Shown: piece after piece, positions 1 through 7,231 of the stretch
Numbering within the stretch: the first letter of the stretch is position 1
Layout: each line of letters starts with the position of its first letter
Assembly: GCA_036804525.1 (NCBI GenBank)
Contig: DAIRSE010000009.1
Coordinates: 1 to 64,000 of the forward strand
Reading direction: 5' to 3'
Source: JBFLVT01 sp036804525
GTDB taxonomy: Bacteria > Bacillota > Desulfotomaculia > Desulfotomaculales > JASEER01
Length of the DNA stretch: 64,000 nt
Program-made: the position numbers and the translations under genes
The notes under the pieces: generated by a model
Database searches by the model: none
The model's input: the letters and a program-made list of their open reading frames with translations, nothing else
Told to the model about the DNA's origin: nothing

Positions 1-61
1 TTCTTATCTGAGTGAGCTACCTCTGTTGGGTTAGGTTTTTATATGAGTTGACACGGGGACC

Positions 62-246
62 GTTGAAAAACTTCGCCTGCCCTATTTGGCACTAGGCACT
101 GGGTGTTAAGCATTAGGACACAGAGGTTCGGATTCGGCTTTGCCGAATCCGTTCTACAACGTCCTACAGCCTATAGCTTAATGCTTACAGCCATTAGGCC
201 TTCTGCGCCATGCTCGTTTTTGAAAAGTCCCAGGTTTTTCAACAGG
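62..246. repeat. Dispersed inverted-repeat element, copy A1
   Basis: The left end reads GTTGAAAAACTTCGCCTG and the right end reads AGGTTTTTCAACAGG, preceded by TCGTTTTTGAAAAGTCCC. The same ends occur near 3.7, 5.7 and 36.7 kb. The right ~45 bp, including a GCGCCATGCTCG segment, match the left end of the 36.65 kb copy in reverse. No coding capacity is seen, so this looks like a non-autonomous mobile or palindromic element. Together with flanking AT-rich sequence it fills the gene-free stretch before dacF. Confidence 0.75.
85..157. repeat. Repeat B1 with a perfect hairpin, inside A1
   Basis: This segment carries a TTAAGCATTAGGACACAGAG stretch followed by a perfect hairpin at 130-150 (GGATTCGGC, TTT loop, GCCGAATCC). 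A clearly related copy lies in inverted orientation at 31752-31818, where the hairpin has mismatches. It appears to be a second small repeat family nested in the first. It has no ORF. Confidence 0.65.
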
Positions 247-356
247 CTCTCAAGTAGAGATAACCCTTCCGGCAAAACCACCGGACAACAAGCTGGTATT
301 GCCGGACGCGCTCGGTAACATACTAAAAAGAGCAAATAGAAGGAGGACTGTCCTTT

Positions 357-1511
357 ATGCGCAGAAGCTTAATCGCCATGCTTGTCGTCCTTGTCATGGT
401 TCTTTGCAGCTTTTCTCCGGCATTTGCTGAAACAACGTCTGCAACAAAAGTCCCTCTCGAAACTACCGTAGAATCGGCTGTCCTTATGGAGAACTCCTCC
501 GGCAAGGTGCTGTTTGCCAAAGAGCCAACCAAACGGCTGCCTATCGCCAGCGTAACAAAAATAATGGTTCTCCTGCTGGCCTGCGAGGCTCTTGATGCCG
601 GTCAGGTGCGCCTCGAGGACATAATCCGGGCCAGCGAGAATGCCGCCGGCATGGGAGGCTCGCAGATCTTCCTGGCTCCTCAGGAGGAACTTAGCTACAG
701 GGAAATGCTTATCAGCATTGCCACGGGTTCGGCCAATGACGCCTGTGTAGCAGTGGCGGAACACCTGGCCGGGTCGGAAGAAGCCTTCGTCGAAAAAATG
801 AATGAGAAGGTACGGGAGTTAGGTCTTAAGAACACCTGTTTCGTTAATGTTACCGGCCTGCCTGCCGAGGGACACTACTCCTGTGCTTACGATCAGGCCG
901 TCATTCTGCGCGAGGCTCTTAAAAACCGTACATTCCGCGAGATATCCAAGATTAAGGAATACGACCTGCGCGGGGGAAATTTTAAGCTCTGGAACACGAA
1001 TAAGCTTCTTTGGTGGTATAAAGGCACCATTGCCGGGAAAACAGGGTGGACAAACGAAGCAAAGTTTTGTCTTGCTTCCAGCGTGGAACGCGACGACCTG
1101 AACCTGATCGCTGTCGTTCTGGGTTCTCCTGAACCGAAGTCGCATTTCCGCGAGTCTATCAAGCTCTACAACTGGGGATTTGCGCGTTTCAAAGCGGTGA
1201 ACTTCGCCAAGGAAGGCCAGGTTATTAAGACGGTGCCTGTGGAGAAGGGAACCGTCGAGGCCGTTCAGCTCGTACCTGAACGTGACGTATCAGTAGTCGT
1301 GCCGCGGGGAGAAGAAAAGGATGTCTCCTCCAGGGTTGAGATTCCCGAAGTCCTCACCGCGCCGCTGAAGCAGGGCCAGCCTGTAGGCAAATACGTCATT
1401 ACCAAGAAAGGCGAGGAGTTGCTCGCTGTCAGGATCGTAACCAAAAGCGAGGTTCCCAAGGCTTCGATCGTTGAACAGCTGCATAAATTGGGCAACACCA
1501 TTGTCCAGTAG
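357..1511 (+). CDS. dacF: D-alanyl-D-alanine carboxypeptidase DacF-type
   Basis: Serine-type peptidase S11 (penicillin-binding protein 5 family) that trims the terminal D-Ala of peptidoglycan stem peptides outside the membrane. The 384-residue product starts with a signal peptide (residues 1-24, ending SFSPAFA). It shows the SxxK motif SVTK at 65-68, SAN at 125-127 in place of the usual SGN, and KTG at 228-230, followed by the C-terminal beta domain. An AGGAGG site at 341-346 supports the ATG. Its place just before spoIIAA-spoIIAB-sigF matches Bacillus dacF, a spore cortex enzyme. Here a terminator separates it from spoIIAA. Confidence 0.93.
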   Translation: MRRSLIAMLVVLVMVLCSFSPAFAETTSATKVPLETTVESAVLMENSSGKVLFAKEPTKRLPIASVTKIMVLLLACEALDAGQVRLEDIIRASENAAGMGGSQIFLAPQEELSYREMLISIATGSANDACVAVAEHLAGSEEAFVEKMNEKVRELGLKNTCFVNVTGLPAEGHYSCAYDQAVILREALKNRTFREISKIKEYDLRGGNFKLWNTNKLLWWYKGTIAGKTGWTNEAKFCLASSVERDDLNLIAVVLGSPEPKSHFRESIKLYNWGFARFKAVNFAKEGQVIKTVPVEKGTVEAVQLVPERDVSVVVPRGEEKDVSSRVEIPEVLTAPLKQGQPVGKYVITKKGEELLAVRIVTKSEVPKASIVEQLHKLGNTIVQ

Positions 1512-1537
1512 TGCAGTAAAAAAGCAGGGGAAAAAGG

Positions 1538-1567
1538 CGAGAGGCGGACCCGCCTCTCGATTTTTTT
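1538..1567 (+). terminator. Intrinsic terminator after dacF
   Basis: A perfect 9 bp stem (CGAGAGGCG / CGCCTCTCG) with a 4 nt loop is followed by one A and a run of seven T. It lies 26 bp after the dacF stop codon and should end dacF transcription before spoIIAA. Confidence 0.9.
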
Positions 1568-1591
1568 GCCCTGATATATTGGTAATATTTA

Positions 1592-1618
1592 GCAGGATGT
1601 TGGGGGCTTGCGGCGAAA
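1592..1618 (+). promoter_or_regulatory. Candidate sigma-H promoter of the spoIIA operon
   Basis: GCAGGATGT at 1592-1600 and GGCGAAA at 1612-1618, 11 bp apart, fit the sigma-H consensus RNAGGAWWW-N11/12-RNNGAAW with one mismatch. The Bacillus spoIIA operon is driven by sigma-H, and this site lies ~40 bp before spoIIAA and after the dacF terminator. It is a pattern match only. Confidence 0.55.
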
Positions 1619-1654
1619 GAGCTAGTTAAACGTTTTTGTGAAGGGGTGTAAGGG

Positions 1655-1993
1655 TTGGATTCCGAGGTGGAAGTCCGGAACAATGCCCTCGTTGTACGCC
1701 TGGCCGGAGAGATAGATATTAAGGTTGCCGATGCCCTCAGGACCGAACTGGAAACCAGCCTGGACAAGAGCCAGGCACAGCACCTTGTATTAAACCTGGA
1801 CCGGGTATCCTTTATTGACAGCTCCGGTCTGGGCGTGATCCTCGGACGGTATAAACGCATATCTTCCCGGGGAGGAAGGATGGCCTTTGTGGGCCTCAAA
1901 CCCGCCGTCAAGCGGGTGCTTGAATTGTCCGGCGTCTTGCGGATTAGTGAGGTCTTTCCGTCTGAAGACGAGGCGCTTTCCAGATTGCAGTGA
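1655..1993 (+). CDS. spoIIAA: Anti-sigma-F factor antagonist SpoIIAA
   Basis: STAS-domain protein of 112 residues (B. subtilis ~117). It binds the anti-sigma factor SpoIIAB and so frees sigma-F in the forespore. The motif DSSGLG at 55-60 carries the serine that SpoIIAB phosphorylates in this family. The start is TTG, chosen because AAGGGGTG lies 6 bp upstream and the product then begins directly in the first STAS strand. It is the first gene of a tight three-gene operon, with spoIIAB starting 13 bp after its stop. Confidence 0.95.
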   Translation: MDSEVEVRNNALVVRLAGEIDIKVADALRTELETSLDKSQAQHLVLNLDRVSFIDSSGLGVILGRYKRISSRGGRMAFVGLKPAVKRVLELSGVLRISEVFPSEDEALSRLQ

Positions 1994-2006
1994 GGGGGAT
2001 TGCAGA

Positions 2007-2453
2007 ATGAAGTATATCAACCAGTTGCGCATGGAGTTTATGAGTGTCCCTGACAACGTCGGGCTTGCCCGTCTGACCATTGCTGCCTTCGCTTCACAGC
2101 TCGACTATACGGTTTCGGAAATTGACGACATTAAAGGCGCGATTTCCGAAGCCGTGTCAAACGCCATCATTCACGGCTACGAGGGCCGCCCGGAAAACAT
2201 GGTGCGCATTATCGCGTCCCTCACCACAAGAGGCCTGGAAGTGATCGTTGAAGACACGGGAAAGGGGATAGAAAACGTCAAGGAGGCTATGGTTTCCGGC
2301 TATTCGTCCGTTCCCGAACGCCTGGGGCTGGGCTTTTCCTTTATGCAGTCTTTCATGGACGAGGTTACCGTTATCTCGGAACCGATGAAGGGAACCCGGG
2401 TGATCATGTTCAAACAACTGGGCGGGCGCAGGGACCATGCGTGCGAGAATTGA
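2007..2453 (+). CDS. spoIIAB: Anti-sigma-F factor / serine kinase SpoIIAB
   Basis: GHKL-fold protein kinase of 148 residues that holds sigma-F inactive and phosphorylates SpoIIAA. The N box (EAVSNAIIHGY), G1 box (EDTGKGI) and G2 box (LGLGFSFM) are all present, so the ATP site looks intact. The ATG is preceded by a GAGGGGG purine run at 1992-1998. The frame stays open upstream, but the ATG gives the normal family length. The 3' end overlaps the start of sigF by 17 bp, suggesting translational coupling. Confidence 0.95.
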   Translation: MKYINQLRMEFMSVPDNVGLARLTIAAFASQLDYTVSEIDDIKGAISEAVSNAIIHGYEGRPENMVRIIASLTTRGLEVIVEDTGKGIENVKEAMVSGYSSVPERLGLGFSFMQSFMDEVTVISEPMKGTRVIMFKQLGGRRDHACEN

Positions 2454-3213
2454 CCTGAATATTCCCAATCATCCCCTCCTCAAGGACAAGGAGACCCGAC
2501 GCTTGATCAGGGAGGCCCAGGCCGGCAACGTGCTGGCCCGCGAGACGCTGATCAACGCCAATCTCAAGCTCGTGTGCAACGTCATACGCCGCTTTGAAGG
2601 GCGGGGCTATGAGCTTGACGACTTGTTCCAAATCGGCTGTATCGGACTGATCAAGGCCATTGACAAGTTTGACCTTTCCTTCAAGGTCAAGTTTTCTACC
2701 TATGCTGTTCCCATGATCATCGGAGAAATCCGGCGCTTCCTGCGCGACGACACACCCATAAGGATCAGCCGTTCACTGAAGGAACTGGCGTGGAAGGTGC
2801 AGGAAGTGAGGGAGCGCCTGCAGCATTCCCTGGGGCGTGAGCCGACGGTCAGCGAGATCGCCGAAGAGTTAGGCGTTCCCAGGGAAGACCTGGTGGCCGC
2901 GATGGAAGCGGCCCATACTCCCACGTCGCTTTACGAGGTGCTGCATCAGGAAGAGGGCGACGCCATTTACGTCATGGACCAGGTCAAGGAGCGTTCCGAA
3001 GGGGAAAGTAAGTGGATTGAGCGCATCGCCCTGGACGAACTCCTGTCCCATCTCCCGGAACGCGACCGACGCATCATTCAGTGGCGCTTCTTTGAGGACC
3101 GTACGCAGGCCGAGGTCGCCCGCTCCCTGGGGCTTTCCCAGGTCCAGGTTTCCCGTCTCGAACGCGAAGCTATCAAGAAGCTTAAAACGCTGGCCCAGCA
3201 CTCAACCCCGTAA
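2437..3213 (+). CDS. sigF: RNA polymerase sporulation sigma factor SigF
   Basis: Sigma-70 family factor of 258 residues, the first forespore-specific sigma. Region 2 is clear (GYELDDLFQIGCIGLIKAID, with the later segment FKVKFSTYAVPMIIGEIRRF). Region 3 follows, and region 4 has the helix-turn-helix in RTQAEVARSLGLSQVQVSRLE. The ATG overlaps the end of spoIIAB, as in other spoIIA operons. The next gene in this genome is a dodecin and not spoVA or lysA, because extra sequence lies between sigF and lysA. Confidence 0.95.
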   Translation: MRARIDLNIPNHPLLKDKETRRLIREAQAGNVLARETLINANLKLVCNVIRRFEGRGYELDDLFQIGCIGLIKAIDKFDLSFKVKFSTYAVPMIIGEIRRFLRDDTPIRISRSLKELAWKVQEVRERLQHSLGREPTVSEIAEELGVPREDLVAAMEAAHTPTSLYEVLHQEEGDAIYVMDQVKERSEGESKWIERIALDELLSHLPERDRRIIQWRFFEDRTQAEVARSLGLSQVQVSRLEREAIKKLKTLAQHSTP

Positions 3214-3366
3214 CTCCGATACTGATCAATGATTAATTAGAAAGGCTTCTAAACTTGTATGGGACACTATCCGCAGGCATAGGTTGAGTGCCGGGTATAA
3301 AAAGGCGACCTGAACACATAATATTTTTGTCCAGACACCTTGAAGAATAAGGGGGGAAGCTTTTCA

Positions 3367-3561
3367 ATGCAGGTGAAGGTTGCCGAACTCATCGGCGAAT
3401 CAAACGAGAGTTGGACCGACGCCGTTCAGAATGCGGTCGCGGAGGCGTCGAAAAAACTCGGAAACATTACGGGTGTCGAAGTCGTTAATTTTACCGCCGA
3501 CGTAAAAGATGGGAAAGTTATCGACTACAAGGCCAACATGAAGGTCGCTTACGTTGAATGA
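3367..3561 (+). CDS. Dodecin family protein
   Basis: Small protein of 64 residues that matches the dodecin fold: strand MQVKVAELIGES, helix with WTDAVQNAVAEASKKL, then two strands. Family members form hollow dodecamers that store flavin or flavin-like ligands in the cytoplasm. The ATG at 3367 is chosen because a strong AGGGGGGAAG site precedes it; an upstream TTG in frame at 3340 would add nine residues without support. It stands alone, 153 bp after sigF and before a gene-free region of more than 500 bp. Confidence 0.85.
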   Translation: MQVKVAELIGESNESWTDAVQNAVAEASKKLGNITGVEVVNFTADVKDGKVIDYKANMKVAYVE

Positions 3562-3660
3562 CAGGGTACATAGGTAAGAGACTCTGATACCCGAAGCCTG
3601 CTACCGACAACCGAACAGGATCAAGTGATCCACTCATAGATAAATAGGTCCTTTTTGCTT

Positions 3661-3687
3661 AAGGAAATTCGTGTAGCGAATTTCCTT
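3661..3687. repeat. Perfect 11 bp inverted repeat after the dodecin gene
   Basis: AAGGAAATTCG and CGAATTTCCTT are exact complements around a 5 nt loop. No T run follows, so a simple intrinsic terminator is not shown. It abuts the left end of element A2, and a shorter AATTCG/CGAATT hairpin occurs at 23316-23332 before ispH. Confidence 0.6.
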
Positions 3688-3690
3688 TGG

Positions 3691-3848
3691 GGCTGTTGAA
3701 AAACTTCGCCTGCCCAGCACTCAATTCGTTGCTGAACTGTGTTTCCATGAGTCATAGTCTGATTAACCGAGCGCAGACTTTTACTCTGTGGAAAATTCAT
3801 TGAGTGCTGGGTCGTTTTTGAACAGCCCCCCCATTTTTTCAACAGGCC
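3691..3848. repeat. Dispersed inverted-repeat element, copy A2
   Basis: Begins GGCTGTTGAAAAACTTCGCC and continues into GCCCAGCACTCAAT, which pairs with ATTGAGTGCTGGG on the right. The right side continues GTTTTTGAACAGCCCC and ends in TTTTTTCAACAGGCC. Both ends and part of the interior match copy A3 at 5611-5764 in the same orientation. It is non-coding. Together the two copies bracket trpB. Confidence 0.8.
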
Positions 3849-4124
3849 CCTTTAATGCTTTTTTAGCGCGGAGTTTAGAAAACTGACTTTGGGATCGGCT
3901 GGAAATGGAGAAGCGGCAGTGCCACCGTCTGGGCCTACCGGTCATTAGGACTAGAACGTCATTGTCGGCCGCCTCCCGGCTGCGATCGCACCGGGTTACT
4001 TCACCACCCTTGTTTTCCGTCCCAAAGGCTGAAAACAACTTGACAAGGGTCAGATCCCCAAGGGTAAAATGGTGGTAAGTTTGTGTCGGGGAAGCTCGAC
4101 AAATTTGAGAGGAGCTGAGCGAGA
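3849..4124 (+). promoter_or_regulatory. Gene-free leader upstream of trpB, weak promoter candidate
   Basis: This stretch has no ORF with a usable start. TTGACA at 4040-4045 and TAAAAT at 4065-4070 resemble sigma-A boxes, but the 19 bp spacing is long. No T-box sequence (the AGGGTGG...ACCGCG type) and no clear terminator was seen, so a tryptophan-responsive leader is not supported. The ribosome site for trpB is GAGAGGAG at 4107-4114. Confidence 0.35.
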
Positions 4125-5480
4125 GTGTCAGAAACCAAAATTTTCTTGAGCGAAGCAGAGCTGCCTACGTCCTGGTACAACATTCAGGCCGACATGCCGC
4201 GGTTGCCAAAGCCACCGTTGAACCCGTTGACCAAACAACCGGCCGGGCCGGAGGATTTCCTGCCCATCTTCCCCATGGAAGTTATCAAGCAGGAAGTTTC
4301 GACAGAGCGCTGGATCGAGATCCCTGAAGAGGTCAGGGAAATATTGAAGCTTTACCGGCCGACGCCGTTGATCAGGGCCAAGCGCTTGGAGAAAGCCCTG
4401 CAGACCCCGGCCAGGATCTACTTTAAATACGAGGGTGTAAGCCCGGCTGGCAGCCACAAGCTTAATACAGCCGTGGCTCAGGCTTATTACAACAAGCGCG
4501 AGGGAGTCAAGCGTCTGGCTACCGAAACGGGCGCCGGACAGTGGGGCAGCGCGCTGTCAATGGCCTGCCAGTTCTTCGGTCTTGAATGCACCGTCTACAT
4601 GGTTAAGGTAAGCTACTACCAGAAGCCGTACCGGAGATCGCTCATGCAGGTCTTCGGAAGCGAAGTTATCGCCAGCCCCAGCACTAGGACCAATGCTGGA
4701 CGGCAGATACTGGAAGTTGATCCCGATTCGCCGGGAAGTCTGGGCATCGCCATCAGTGAGGCCGTGGAAGACGCAGCAAGCCGTGAGGATACAAAGTATT
4801 CCTTGGGGAGCGTCCTCAATCACGTCATCCTGCACCAGACGGTTATTGGTCAGGAAGCCAAAGTCCAGCTCGCCAAAGCCGGCGAGAAGGCCGACGTCCT
4901 CATCGCCTGCTGCGGCGGAGGCAGCAACTTCGGCGGTTTTGCCTTCCCGTTCATGCAGGATAAGTTGAACGGTACCTCAGACGCCAAATTTATCGCTGTT
5001 GAGCCGACGGCCTGCCCTACCCTTACGAGGGGTAAGCTGGCCTACGATTACGGCGACGTCGCCGGGTTGACGCCGCTCTGTTACATGTACACCCTCGGGA
5101 CCAACTTTATGCCCCCCGGGATCCATGCGGGCGGCCTGCGCTATCATGGAGACTCGCCCTTGCTGTGCCAGCTGGTGGCCGACGGTTACGTGGAACCGCG
5201 CGCCATTAACCAGACCAAGGTATTTGAAGCCGCGGTGCTGTTCGCGCGCTCGGAGGGGATCGTTCCCGCGCCTGAATCTTCGCACGCCATCGCGGCGGCA
5301 ATAGACGAGGCTCTTGCCTGTCGTGAGGCCGGCGAGGCCAAGACAATCGTATTTAACCTGAGCGGACACGGGCATTTTGACCTATCAGCTTATGATTCCT
5401 ACTTCAGCGGCGAACTGGTTGATTATCCGCTGCCGGAGGAAGATCTGAAACGCTCATTGACCCTGCTGCCTGAGGTTTAG
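4125..5480 (+). CDS. trpB: Tryptophan synthase beta chain, type 2 (TrpB2)
   Basis: PLP enzyme of 451 residues that condenses indole with serine to tryptophan. The long N-terminal extension and the residue pattern fit the TrpB2 subgroup and not the usual ~400-residue TrpB1. The PLP lysine is K112 in GSHKLN, a catalytic glutamate E134 sits in TETGAGQWG, and the phosphate loop is CGGGSNFGG. No trpA or other trp gene is nearby. TrpB2 proteins often act apart from TrpA, perhaps as indole scavengers. The gene stands alone between two direct copies of a repeat element, which may record an insertion. The start is GTG. Confidence 0.92.
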   Translation: MSETKIFLSEAELPTSWYNIQADMPRLPKPPLNPLTKQPAGPEDFLPIFPMEVIKQEVSTERWIEIPEEVREILKLYRPTPLIRAKRLEKALQTPARIYFKYEGVSPAGSHKLNTAVAQAYYNKREGVKRLATETGAGQWGSALSMACQFFGLECTVYMVKVSYYQKPYRRSLMQVFGSEVIASPSTRTNAGRQILEVDPDSPGSLGIAISEAVEDAASREDTKYSLGSVLNHVILHQTVIGQEAKVQLAKAGEKADVLIACCGGGSNFGGFAFPFMQDKLNGTSDAKFIAVEPTACPTLTRGKLAYDYGDVAGLTPLCYMYTLGTNFMPPGIHAGGLRYHGDSPLLCQLVADGYVEPRAINQTKVFEAAVLFARSEGIVPAPESSHAIAAAIDEALACREAGEAKTIVFNLSGHGHFDLSAYDSYFSGELVDYPLPEEDLKRSLTLLPEV

Positions 5481-5610
5481 GATGGTGTCGCAAAAAACAC
5501 CAACACAAGCTGGTAAGTGTTAAGCTGTCAGTTTTTTAACCAAGACATCGGCTAACCGGGGGACTTAACAAGGCCATAAGCCGGGACCACGAGGCCAGAA
5601 CGCTGTAATG

Positions 5611-5764
5611 GGACTGTTGAAAAACTTCGCCTGCCCAGCACTCAATCCGTTACTGAAATAAGTTGCGGTGAGCGGCACTCTGTTGACTGAGCGCGGACTT
5701 TTGCTTTCAGGGGGGTATTGAGTGCTGGGCTGTTTTTGAACAGTCCCAGGTTTTTCAACAGGCC
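5611..5764. repeat. Dispersed inverted-repeat element, copy A3
   Basis: The left end GGACTGTTGAAAAACTTCGC, with GCCCAGCACTCAAT, pairs with ATTGAGTGCTGGGC on the right. The right side then has TGTTTTTGAACAGTCCC and the tail AGGTTTTTCAACAGGCC. It is the best-preserved copy in the window, ~155 bp, in the same orientation as A2. The rest of the 5481-5849 gap shows no gene; a ribosome site (TAGGAGGG) precedes lysA. Confidence 0.8.
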
Positions 5765-5849
5765 GGAATGGAAATGCTTTTCTCGGTTATGTTCTGACCT
5801 GAGATTTCTACCCCCGACTTATTGACAGTTTATTAGGAGGGCTTGGACT

Positions 5850-7169
5850 ATGCGTCTTCACGGCACTATGCGCGTCAACGAAAAGGGGCACCTGGAGGTA
5901 GGGGGCTGCGACACCGTCGACCTCGCCCGCATTTTTGGGACACCCCTCTACGTTATCGACGAAATGGGTTTCCGCAACAACTGCCGGGCCTATAAGGAAG
6001 CCTTTGCCCCCGTAGACTCCGATGTCGCCTATGCAGGGAAGACGCTTTTGAGCACGGCCATCTGCCGGATCGTTGCGGAGGAGGGCTTGAGCCTGGACGT
6101 GGTTTCCGGCGGAGAACTGTACACGGCTAAACAGGCCGGCTTTCCCATGTCACGCGTATATTTTCACGGCAACAACAAGTCCCAGCAGGAAATCAGGATG
6201 GGGATGGAAGAAGGAGTACACAGGTTTGTTGTCGACAGTTTTTGGGAAATCGATCTTTTAAACGCCCTTGCCGCCGAAATGGGAAAGACGGTGGACGTTT
6301 TACTCCGCCTGACTCCCGGGGTCGAAGCCCATACTCACGACTACATCAAGACGGGGCAAATCGACTCCAAGTTTGGCCTGGTTATCGCCAACGGCCAAGC
6401 TATGGAGGCCGTCAGGCAGGTGCTGGATGCTTCCAACCTGCAGCTCCGCGGCTTCCACTGTCATATTGGATCTCAAATCTTCGAGCTTCAGGCGTTTGCC
6501 GACGCAGCCCGGATCATGCTTAATTTCGCCGAGGAAGTACGCTGCCAAACGGGCTACGTCCTGGAGGAACTGGACCTTGGCGGCGGGCTTGGCATCTACT
6601 ATACCGAGGGAGACGAGCCGCCTAAGATCACTGACCTGGCACAGACAATTATCGATGCCGCCAGGCAGAGCGTTCAGGAATACGATCTGCCCTTACCCCG
6701 GCTGATTGTTGAGCCCGGCCGTTCGATTGCCGGAACAGCCGGCCTTACCCTCTATACCGTCGGCGTCGTTAAGGATATCCCTGGCGTACGAACCTACGTT
6801 TCGGTTGACGGCGGCATGGTTGACAACCCGCGCCCCGCGCTATACCAGGCCCGCTATGAGGCCTACCCTGCCAACAAGATGACCCGGGAGGCCGGCATGA
6901 CAGTATCGGTAGCCGGGAAATGCTGTGAATCGGGCGATATGTTGATCTGGAACCTTAAAGTCCCGGAAATCCAGCCCGGCGACATCCTCGCCGTCACTTG
7001 TACCGGCGCCTATAACTACTCGATGGCCTCCAACTACAACCGCCTGCCGCGTCCCGCTATGGTCCTGGTGAGAGACGGAACGGCCGAACTCATCGTGCGC
7101 CGGGAAAGTTTCAGTGACCTGGTACGCAACGACGTTGTCCCGGCGCGGCTGCGCACGAAGATAAGTTAG
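5850..7169 (+). CDS. lysA: Diaminopimelate decarboxylase
   Basis: Fold-type III PLP enzyme of 439 residues that converts meso-diaminopimelate to L-lysine, the last step of lysine synthesis. The PLP lysine is K64 in YAGKTLL. Further family marks are HCHIGSQI, the glycine-rich GGGLGI, EPGRS and the active-site CCESGD motif near the C-terminus. TAGGAGGG upstream supports the ATG. In related sporulators lysA is found near the spoIIA locus. The following gene starts 62 bp downstream. Confidence 0.95.
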   Translation: MRLHGTMRVNEKGHLEVGGCDTVDLARIFGTPLYVIDEMGFRNNCRAYKEAFAPVDSDVAYAGKTLLSTAICRIVAEEGLSLDVVSGGELYTAKQAGFPMSRVYFHGNNKSQQEIRMGMEEGVHRFVVDSFWEIDLLNALAAEMGKTVDVLLRLTPGVEAHTHDYIKTGQIDSKFGLVIANGQAMEAVRQVLDASNLQLRGFHCHIGSQIFELQAFADAARIMLNFAEEVRCQTGYVLEELDLGGGLGIYYTEGDEPPKITDLAQTIIDAARQSVQEYDLPLPRLIVEPGRSIAGTAGLTLYTVGVVKDIPGVRTYVSVDGGMVDNPRPALYQARYEAYPANKMTREAGMTVSVAGKCCESGDMLIWNLKVPEIQPGDILAVTCTGAYNYSMASNYNRLPRPAMVLVRDGTAELIVRRESFSDLVRNDVVPARLRTKIS

Positions 7170-7231
7170 CCGCCGCGGCATTTGCCGATAGGCGTCTGAA
7201 CTTTGTCAACCTTATTCTTTTAATTAACGGG

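Noticed and set aside
103..318. Small open frame in the first repeat element
   Set aside because: It runs through the hairpin and inverted-repeat end, lacks a ribosome site, and its translation resembles no protein.
3661..3687. Intrinsic terminator for the dodecin gene
   Set aside because: The stem is perfect but no T run follows, and it lies ~100 bp past the stop codon, adjoining a repeat element.
3849..4124. T-box or tryptophan leader for trpB
   Set aside because: No AGGGTGG-type T-box sequence, no terminator/antiterminator pair, and no Trp-rich leader peptide could be found.
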